DNA of 10,891 nt, taken from contig DATJBF010000052.1 in NCBI GenBank assembly GCA_035515475.1, positions 1-10,891 of the forward strand, in the 5' to 3' direction. Positions 6,203 to 10,891 of this stretch are shown here, one piece after another; position 1 is the stretch's first letter, and each line of letters opens with the position of its first letter. The notes under the pieces were generated by a model. That model made no database searches. It had not been told where the DNA came from and saw only the letters and a list, made by a program, of their open reading frames with translations. The DNA comes from DATJBF01 sp035515475 (GTDB taxonomy: Bacteria; Verrucomicrobiota; Verrucomicrobiia; Palsa-1439). The position numbers and the translations under genes were made by a program.

Positions 6203-6370
6203 TCCGGCGGAACGGCGGAAGCCAAATAACACTTGCAGAGGCTGGGAAAGCTCGCTAGTTTCCTTGTGAAAGTTGTCACAAAGTTGACCCCGTGTCGTGA
6301 GCGGGGTTTGTCTCGGGGCGTTCGGGTGGCTCGTTTGGCGTGGACGAGGAAATTCCAGGACGCAACGACT
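6203..6370. promoter_or_regulatory. Divergent intergenic region between the MidA-type gene and nuoA
   Basis: This 168-nt stretch must contain the start signals for both directions. It holds the CRP/FNR-like palindrome at 6264-6281, a TTGACC hexamer at 6284-6289 usable as a rightward -35 but without a convincing -10, and a small stem (6287-6292 with 6302-6307, 9-nt loop) in the presumed nuo leader. AGGA at 6357-6360 lies 10 nt before the nuoA start. No start site can be fixed by eye. Confidence 0.5.
6264..6281. promoter_or_regulatory. Candidate CRP/FNR-family operator
   Basis: The palindrome TTGTGA-N6-TCACAA reproduces the CRP core TGTGA-N6-TCACA exactly, with one further matching pair outside. 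It lies about 90 nt upstream of the nuoA start and about 60 nt upstream of the MidA-type gene, a suitable place to control respiratory genes in either direction. No regulator gene is visible in the window, so the assignment rests on the motif only. Confidence 0.5.
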
Positions 6371-6814
6371 ATGGCACAATTGCAGCAATACATTCCGGTG
6401 GGATTGTTGATGGTGATTGCCGGTGGTCTGGCGGCGACCATGCTGGTATTGCCGACGCTGTTGGGCAAGAAACGCTCGCATGATCCCGTCAAGGACAGCC
6501 CCTACGAATGCGGAATGCCGGCGATGACCGAGGCGCACACGCGGTTCAGCGTGAAATTCTACCTGATCGCGATGCTGTTTATCCTGTTCGACATCGAGGT
6601 CGTTTTTTTCCTCGGCTGGGCCGCTGTGTTCCGCGACCTGGTCCGGCCCATCGGCCGAGGGGCGATTGGAGCGGAGATGTTGCTGGGGGCGCTGTTGTTT
6701 CTGGCGATCCTGGAGGTCGGCCACATCTACGCGTGGAGGAAAGGCGCGCTGGATTGGGCGCCGCGGAGGCAAATCCGAAATCCGAAATCCGAAATCCGAG
6801 ACAAATCCGAATGA
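6371..6814 (+). CDS. nuoA: NADH-quinone oxidoreductase subunit A
   Basis: Membrane subunit of complex I at the junction with the peripheral arm (ND3 homologue). The 147-aa product has three hydrophobic segments (about 7-29, 60-85 and 98-120). It also has the conserved loop DSPYECG (42-48), whose cysteine region borders the quinone channel, and FYLIAMLFILFDIEVVFF (63-80) with acidic D74 and E76. The ATG at 6371 follows AGGA by 10 nt. A longer in-frame start exists upstream, but its extra residues do not resemble NuoA. Odd: about the last 14 residues (QIRNPKSEIRDKSE) are encoded by a heptamer repeat, so the native C-terminus has been extended or replaced. First gene of the operon. Confidence 0.95.
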   Translation: MAQLQQYIPVGLLMVIAGGLAATMLVLPTLLGKKRSHDPVKDSPYECGMPAMTEAHTRFSVKFYLIAMLFILFDIEVVFFLGWAAVFRDLVRPIGRGAIGAEMLLGALLFLAILEVGHIYAWRKGALDWAPRRQIRNPKSEIRDKSE

Positions 6815-6902
6815 CACCAATCTTCCAAACATGGGCGCGCAGTCATTTGGGGACTTCGGATTCTCAGATGGTTTCGAGATTCGAGATTCGGGTTTCGGAT
6901 TT
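6771..6902. repeat. Inverted pair of four-unit heptamer arrays spanning the nuoA-nuoB junction
   Basis: The left array is four exact AAATCCG units (6771-6798), with a fifth after a 4-nt gap (6803-6809). The right array (6875-6902), read on the minus strand, is AAATCCG, AAACCCG, AATCTCG, AATCTCG. Both arrays are 28 nt and point towards each other across 76 nt. The left one encodes the NuoA tail; the right one ends 6 nt before the nuoB ATG. RNA from this region could fold into a long imperfect hairpin. Confidence 0.8.
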
Positions 6903-6908
6903 TCATTT

Positions 6909-7511
6909 ATGAGTCAGCGAATCGAAACCGCCGTTGATCCGCAGGTTGAGGGCCGCGATGTGATCGTGACGCGCGTGGACGCGGCGATCGACTGGGTGCG
7001 CAAGAACTCTTGTTGGCCCATGCCGTTGGGGCTGGCGTGTTGTGGGATCGAGTTGATGGCCGTCGGCGCGAGCCGGTTCGACATTGCGCGGTTCGGGTCG
7101 GAAGTAATGCGGTTCACGCCGCGCCAGTGCGACCTGATGATCGTGGCCGGCACGTGCGTGTACAAGATGGCCGGCGCGGTCAAACGCATCTGGGATCAGA
7201 TGCCGAATCCCAAATGGTGCATCGCCATGGGCGCCTGCGCGAGCACGGGGGGCATGTATCGCAGCTATGCGGTGGTGCAGGGCGTCGATCATTTCCTGCC
7301 CGTGGACGTGTATGTCTCGGGGTGTCCGCCGCGTCCGGAAGCCCTGCTCGAGGGGTTGATGGCGGTGCAACGCAAGATCGCCCAGGAGAAAGCGCTCGAA
7401 AATATGAAGAAAGGCCAGACCGCGTCGACGGCGTGGGCGCCCGTGAAAGGCCCGATCGTCGTCCGCGGCGAATCCGCGCCGCCGTTCGTCGAGGGCAAAT
7501 TCTGGAAATAA
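6909..7511 (+). CDS. nuoB: NADH-quinone oxidoreductase subunit B
   Basis: Peripheral-arm subunit that carries the terminal [4Fe-4S] cluster N2 and forms one wall of the quinone site with NuoD. The 200-aa product has the cluster ligands C44 and C45 (LACCGIELM), C110 (MGACASTGGMY) and C139 (VSGCPPRPEALL), with the same spacing as in E. coli NuoB. SRFDIARFGSEVMRFTPRQC (55-74) and AGTCVYKMA are also diagnostic. The ATG at 6909 has no Shine-Dalgarno sequence: the leader consists of heptamer repeat. An in-frame ATG at 6831 would only add repeat-encoded residues. Translation may depend on coupling to nuoA or on leader folding. Confidence 0.95.
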   Translation: MSQRIETAVDPQVEGRDVIVTRVDAAIDWVRKNSCWPMPLGLACCGIELMAVGASRFDIARFGSEVMRFTPRQCDLMIVAGTCVYKMAGAVKRIWDQMPNPKWCIAMGACASTGGMYRSYAVVQGVDHFLPVDVYVSGCPPRPEALLEGLMAVQRKIAQEKALENMKKGQTASTAWAPVKGPIVVRGESAPPFVEGKFWK

Positions 7512-7518
7512 ACGCGCC

Positions 7519-8151
7519 ATGACTTCACCGGAGGCAGTCGAGAAACTCAAAGGCCGGTTCGGCGACGCGGTCGGCGCTCCCGTCGAGTTTCGCGGGGAGG
7601 TCACCGTGGCGGTCGACCGCGCGAAGATCGTGGACGTCTGCCGGTTTCTCAAGACCGATTGCACGTTCGACATGCTGACCGATCTGGCGGGGGTGGACAA
7701 CTACGGCCAGGACCCCCGGTTCGAGGTGGATTACCAACTGTACTCGCTCGCGCATCGGTGCCGGTTGCGGCTCAAGGTGCGGATTTCCGAGGACGACATG
7801 ACCGTGGACACGGTGACGGGCGTTTGGCGGACGGCGAACTGGCACGAGCGGGAGGCATTCGACATGTTCGGCCTCCGCTTCCGTGGTCACCCGAACCTGA
7901 AACGCATCCTGATGTGGGAAGGTTACCCGTATTACCCGTTGCGCAAAGAGTTTCCGGTGGCCGGCATTCCGACCGAACTGCCGGAAACGGCGGTGAATGC
8001 CGACGCCGTTCGCGCGGCGCCGATGTTGGGCGGACCGTTCGTGGCGGCGAGCGGGACGCAGAGTTCGCTCCGCCGCGAGCCGCGACAATACGATACGCTG
8101 GCCGAACAGGAAGCGGCGTTGAAGAATCCAACCAAGAAAGAACCGGTATGA
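7519..8151 (+). CDS. nuoC: NADH-quinone oxidoreductase subunit C
   Basis: 30-kDa-type peripheral-arm subunit that packs against NuoD. The 210-aa product shows the family signature WHEREAFDMFGLRFRGHPNL (108-127), followed by KRILMWEGYPYYPLRKEFP. The N-terminal half has the expected DLAGVD block (55-60). It is a separate protein, not the NuoCD fusion of enterobacteria. The C-terminal tail (from about 165) is polar and variable, as is common. It begins 7 nt after nuoB stops, with only a weak ribosome site, so coupling to nuoB is likely. Confidence 0.95.
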   Translation: MTSPEAVEKLKGRFGDAVGAPVEFRGEVTVAVDRAKIVDVCRFLKTDCTFDMLTDLAGVDNYGQDPRFEVDYQLYSLAHRCRLRLKVRISEDDMTVDTVTGVWRTANWHEREAFDMFGLRFRGHPNLKRILMWEGYPYYPLRKEFPVAGIPTELPETAVNADAVRAAPMLGGPFVAASGTQSSLRREPRQYDTLAEQEAALKNPTKKEPV

Positions 8152-8241
8152 AGCGGAATGGGGCACTGGAGTATTGGGTTTTGGGCGGTCGTTCCCACGA
8201 CTCCGGTAGTCCGTCCTTCCATCAACCCGTGGCGGGTAACC
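8152..8241. other. nuoC-nuoD gap, possibly repeat-derived
   Basis: Ninety nucleotides separate nuoC and nuoD, the longest purely noncoding gap inside the operon. The stretch is open in the nuoD frame from an ATG at 8158 and would encode MGHWSIGFWAVVPTTPVVRP and more, which does not resemble a NuoD N-terminus. From memory, the minus-strand reading resembles the PILQ-type reading of intergenic repeats in related genomes. Only short stems are visible (GTCGT, a 4-nt loop, ACGAC around 8187-8200). Confidence 0.4.
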
Positions 8242-9480
8242 ATGGCGACACGACAAGAGCTTGAGCTGATCGAATCCGCGGGGCGGGCCCAGCAGGCGCT
8301 GGAAGGGGAGCTGCCCGGCGAGAGGATGATCCTCAACATGGGACCGCAGCACCCGAGCACCCACGGCGTGCTGCGGCTGGTGATCGAGCTGGACGGCGAG
8401 GAAGTCGTCAACGTCTGGCCCGACGTGGGGTATCTGCATCGCGGCGACGAAAAAATCGCCGAGAACATGACGTACACGCAGTTTATTCCGTATACCGACC
8501 GCTTGGATTACCTGGCGCCGCTGGCCAACAACGTCGCCTACGCCTACGCGGTGGAAAAACTTTGCGGTATCGACGTGCCGTCCCGCTGCAAGTACATCCG
8601 CGTCATCTGCGCGGAGTTGGCGCGCATCAGTTCCCATCTGCTGGGCATCGGCGCGTTGGCCCTGGACATCGGGGCCATGACGGTGTTTCTGTATGCCTTT
8701 CGCGAGCGGGAGAAGATCAACGATCTCTGCGAATGCATTTGCGGGGCGCGCTTCACCACCAGCTACACGCGCATCGGCGGCCTGGCCAACGATGTGCCGC
8801 CCAACTTTCTGCCCATGCTGCGGAAGTTTCTGAAAGAGTTCCCGGCGACGGTCGACGAAGTGGACAAATTGCTGACCCGCAACCGGATTTTCATCGGCCG
8901 CAATCGCGACATCGGCGTGTTGTCGAAGGAGGACGCCATCGACCTCGGCGTGACCGGCCCGATGCTGCGCGGTTCGGGCGTCGAATGGGACATTCGCAAG
9001 GCGCATCCGTACAGCGGGTACGAGGATTTTGATTTCGACGTTCCGGTCGGCACGGTGGGCGATTGCTTCGACCGTTATCTGGTGCGGATGGAGGAGATGC
9101 GCCAGAGCGTGCGGATCATTTATCAGGTGCTGGGGAACCTTCCCGAGGGCCCGGTGAATTCGCCCGACGCGAAGATCCTGTTGCCCGAAAAGCGGGCCAC
9201 GCTCACGAAGATGGAAGAGCTGATCCATCATTTCATCAACGTCACCGAGGGCGTCAACGCCCCACCGGGGGAGGTGTACTTTTCGGCCGAGAATCCCAAG
9301 GGCGAACTCGGGTTTTACATCGTCAGCAAAGGCGGCGGCGTGCCCCATCGGTTGAAAATTCGGGCTCCGTCGTTTGTGAACCTCCAGTCGCTGCCGGTGC
9401 TGGCCAAAGGACACATGATCAGCGATCTGGTCGCCATCCTGGCCAGCATCGATTTCGTCATGGGAGAATGCGACCGCTAG
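8242..9480 (+). CDS. nuoD: NADH-quinone oxidoreductase subunit D
   Basis: 49-kDa-type peripheral subunit that forms the quinone-binding pocket with NuoB. From ATG 8242 it is 412 aa, a normal length. GPQHPSTHGVLRL (34-46) contains H41 and TDRLDY contains Y90, equivalent to the bovine quinone-ligand pair His59/Tyr108 with identical spacing. LHRGDEK holds R67, equivalent to bovine Arg85, the residue methylated by NDUFAF7. RSVRIIYQ-type and MGECDR C-terminal features are present. An in-frame ATG at 8158 would add 28 residues of repeat-like sequence and is disfavoured. It is followed after 16 nt by the GxxExxY gene instead of the usual nuoE. Confidence 0.95.
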   Translation: MATRQELELIESAGRAQQALEGELPGERMILNMGPQHPSTHGVLRLVIELDGEEVVNVWPDVGYLHRGDEKIAENMTYTQFIPYTDRLDYLAPLANNVAYAYAVEKLCGIDVPSRCKYIRVICAELARISSHLLGIGALALDIGAMTVFLYAFREREKINDLCECICGARFTTSYTRIGGLANDVPPNFLPMLRKFLKEFPATVDEVDKLLTRNRIFIGRNRDIGVLSKEDAIDLGVTGPMLRGSGVEWDIRKAHPYSGYEDFDFDVPVGTVGDCFDRYLVRMEEMRQSVRIIYQVLGNLPEGPVNSPDAKILLPEKRATLTKMEELIHHFINVTEGVNAPPGEVYFSAENPKGELGFYIVSKGGGVPHRLKIRAPSFVNLQSLPVLAKGHMISDLVAILASIDFVMGECDR

Positions 9481-9917
9481 CCACGAATCCACACGAATGA
9501 ACACGAATAAGGAATTAATTCATGGTGAACTTGTAAAGGAAATCGTGGGTGCAGCATTCGAAGTCCACAACGTGCTCGGTTATGGGTTTCTTGAAAAGGT
9601 GTACGAGAATGCACTGCTCGTTGAACTGGCGCAGCGCAATTCAAAGGTGGAAGCGCAAAGGTCACTCAAGGTTAAATACAAGGGCGCGGTGGTCGGTGAC
9701 TATGTGGCTGATTTGGTTGTCGACGATCAGGTGGTCGTCGAGTTGAAGGCAGAAGCGGCGTACAACAAACAGCACGAAGCCCAATTGCTGAATTACTTAA
9801 AAGCGACGGGCCTCAGAGTTGGCGTGCTGATCAATTTCGGAAGGGGCAAGTGTGAATTCAAACGACTGGTCATGTGAATGGTCAGTCGATTCATGAACAT
9901 TTGTGTGCATTCGTGGC
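9480..9917. mobile_element. GxxExxY cassette bounded by imperfect terminal inverted repeats
   Basis: The 29-nt ends 9480-9508 and 9889-9917 are reverse complements at 24 of 29 positions. Each end is built from about three 10-nt units of the form CACGAAT-rich (for example CCACGAATCC, ACACGAATGA, ACACGAATAA on the left). The cassette holds only the GxxExxY gene and sits between nuoD and nuoE, which are normally adjacent. The left end overlaps the last base of the nuoD stop. No target-site duplication is visible. G+C is lower inside (29 of 60 in 9541-9600) than in nuoD (39 of 60 in 9241-9300). Confidence 0.6.
9497..9877 (+). CDS. GxxExxY protein (PD-(D/E)XK nuclease-like)
   Basis: The 126-aa product matches the GxxExxY family (PDDEXK_3 fold): AAFEVHNVLGYGFLEKVYEN (19-38) contains the naming motif G30-F-L-E33-K-V-Y36. 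GDYVADLVVDDQVVVELKA (67-85) supplies the putative metal-binding D72, E82 and K84, and QLLNYLKATG plus VGVLINFG complete the family pattern. All putative catalytic residues are present, so it appears intact. The ATG at 9497 lies inside the left inverted repeat. The gene is full length for the family and less G+C-rich than its neighbours. It has no known role in complex I, and its position inside the operon is best explained by insertion of the whole cassette. Nuclease activity is predicted from fold, not shown; substrate unknown. Confidence 0.85.
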   Translation: MNTNKELIHGELVKEIVGAAFEVHNVLGYGFLEKVYENALLVELAQRNSKVEAQRSLKVKYKGAVVGDYVADLVVDDQVVVELKAEAAYNKQHEAQLLNYLKATGLRVGVLINFGRGKCEFKRLVM

Positions 9918-9921
9918 CCAG

Positions 9922-10891
9922 ATGAACGTACCAACTGAACTCGAGCAACACATCGACGAGGTGATCACGCATTACCCGCCGGAACACAAGCGGGCGGCGG
10001 TGTTGTGGCTGCTGCACCTGTTGCAGGAGCACTACGGTTTTCTCGGCCGGGAACAGGTCGAGTGGACCGCGGCGAAACTCGGACTGCAGCCGATCAACGT
10101 CTGGGAACTCGTCAGCTTTTACCCGATGTTCACGGCCAAACCGCGGGGGAAGTTCCACATCAAGGTCTGCCGCACGCTGTCGTGCGAACTGTGCGGGTGC
10201 CACGGGATCCTCGACCGATTGCAGAAGAAACTGGGGGTTGGGCTCGACGAGAACACGCCCGACGGCCGATTCACGATTTCCACGGTTGAATGTCTCGCCG
10301 CGTGCGGCACGGGCCCGGTGCTGATGATCAACGACGAGTTGTTCGAGAATCTCACGCCCGACAAGGCCGAAGCGATCGTGGATCGGATTCAGACGACGGG
10401 CCGGCTGGAGCCGCCCCGAACGCCTTCGGGGTTGCCTCCCGTTCAACCGGCGCATCCGCTGGAGAAACGCGTGTTGCTCGCCAACGCGAGCCAGCCGGGC
10501 TACACGGGGTCGATGGCCGACTACGTTGGCGAGGGCGGCTACAAGGCGCTGCGCAAGGCGCTCGGCATGAAGCCCGAGGAAATCGTCGCCGAGGTCAGGG
10601 ACAGCCAGATTCGCGGACGCGGCGGCGCGGGGTTCCCCTGCGGCATGAAGTGGGGATTTCTGGCGAAGGGCACGGACAAGCCGATTTACCTCGTCTGCAA
10701 CGCCGACGAGTCCGAGCCGGGCACGTTCAAGGATCGCCAGCTCATCCATTACGATCCGCACCAATTGCTCGAGGGCATCCTGATCTCCTGTTACGCTGTC
10801 GGCGCGCACGTGGCCTACATCTACATCCGCGGCGAGATGGCGCTCGGCGCCAGGATTCTGTCGAAAGCCATCGAGGAAGCGCGGGCCAAAA
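9922..10891 (+). CDS. nuoEF: Fused NADH-quinone oxidoreductase subunits E and F, C-terminus cut by window edge
   Basis: The NADH-oxidising module of complex I in one frame. Residues 1-155 are NuoE, with the [2Fe-2S] N1a ligands C83-x4-C88 (VCRTLSC) and C124-x3-C128 (ECLAAC). A Pro-rich linker (about 160-180: LEPPRTPSGLPPVQPAHP) leads into NuoF, which starts EKRVLLANASQPGYTGSMAD. NuoF shows the FMN/NADH motif GRGGAGFPCGMKW (232-244) and NADESEPGTFKDR (260-272). No stop occurs between the domains up to the right edge (323 codons). A separate NuoF starting at an internal GTG (about residue 184) cannot be excluded, but the unbroken linker argues for fusion, as in HoxF of bidirectional hydrogenases. 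Odd: FPC in place of the common FPT. The ATG at 9922 has no clear ribosome site, because the cassette end abuts it. Confidence 0.9.
   Translation, partial: MNVPTELEQHIDEVITHYPPEHKRAAVLWLLHLLQEHYGFLGREQVEWTAAKLGLQPINVWELVSFYPMFTAKPRGKFHIKVCRTLSCELCGCHGILDRLQKKLGVGLDENTPDGRFTISTVECLAACGTGPVLMINDELFENLTPDKAEAIVDRIQTTGRLEPPRTPSGLPPVQPAHPLEKRVLLANASQPGYTGSMADYVGEGGYKALRKALGMKPEEIVAEVRDSQIRGRGGAGFPCGMKWGFLAKGTDKPIYLVCNADESEPGTFKDRQLIHYDPHQLLEGILISCYAVGAHVAYIYIRGEMALGARILSKAIEEARAK

Noticed and set aside
6284..6312. Complete sigma-70 promoter for nuo
   Set aside because: TTGACC fits a -35 box, but the expected -10 position (about 6307-6312) has no TATAAT-like hexamer.
6233..6370. Longer NuoA with an extra 46 N-terminal residues
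   Set aside because: NuoA proteins begin just before the first membrane helix; ATG 6371 fits the family and has an AGGA site, and the extension covers the presumed promoter.
6203..6832. Extension of the MidA-type frame upstream to an ATG at 6832
   Set aside because: The extra 210 codons lie antisense to nuoA and the promoter region and do not resemble the family, whose N-terminus begins close to GTG 6202 or 6184.
7525..9504. A 659-codon open frame on the minus strand opposite nuoC and nuoD
   Set aside because: It is antisense to clearly conserved nuoC and nuoD, rich in Arg, His, Asp and Ala, and shows no family motif; GC-rich genes leave such open shadow frames.
9472..9925. Target-site duplication flanking the GxxExxY cassette
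   Set aside because: The bases just outside the two inverted repeats show no shared direct repeat of useful length.
9793..10809. A 338-codon open frame on the minus strand opposite nuoEF
   Set aside because: It runs antisense to the conserved NuoE and NuoF motifs and has no recognisable domain.

Overview
The window is GC-rich bacterial chromosome and reads best as a member of the PVC group, most likely a Verrucomicrobiota lineage near Limisphaerales/Pedosphaera. That assignment is inference. It rests on two GYF_2-headed membrane proteins, a small H-X9-DG pseudopilin-like protein, and many palindromic and heptameric repeats of the kind that fill those genomes. No rRNA, tRNA or CRISPR is visible.

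Layout. Positions 1-6202 carry a left-pointing (minus-strand) series. In transcription order it is: an NDUFAF7/MidA-type methyltransferase; a 158-aa H-X9-DG protein; the ribosome-assembly GTPase ObgE; a compact four-gene membrane cluster (GYF_2-CD225, DUF2752, GYF_2-polytopic, 119-aa protein); and a RumA/RlmD-type rRNA uracil methyltransferase cut by the left edge. A divergent intergenic region (6203-6370) holds a TGTGA-N6-TCACA palindrome that looks like a CRP/FNR-family operator. From 6371 rightwards runs a respiratory complex I operon: nuoA, nuoB, nuoC, nuoD, then a GxxExxY (PD-(D/E)XK-like) gene inside terminal inverted repeats, then a single open frame fusing NuoE to NuoF that leaves the window at the right edge.

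How the genes relate. NuoB, C, D and E-F form the peripheral (NADH-to-quinone) arm and NuoA the first membrane subunit. The divergent MidA-like gene belongs to the family whose mitochondrial member methylates an arginine of the NuoD homologue, and that arginine is present in this NuoD (R67). The physical link therefore suggests a complex I maturation role.

Most unusual is the repeat load inside conserved genes. Perfect or near-perfect palindromes sit in the open frames of the RlmD-type and MidA-type genes, with spans that are multiples of three (63, 51, 21 and 21 nt), and a suspected repeat-derived insert sits in ObgE. Arrays of exactly four heptamers (28 nt) occur at four places with three different unit sequences. 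Two of these arrays face each other at the nuoA-nuoB junction, where they supply the end of NuoA and the untranslated leader of nuoB. The GxxExxY cassette, visibly poorer in G+C than its neighbours, separates nuoD from nuoEF.
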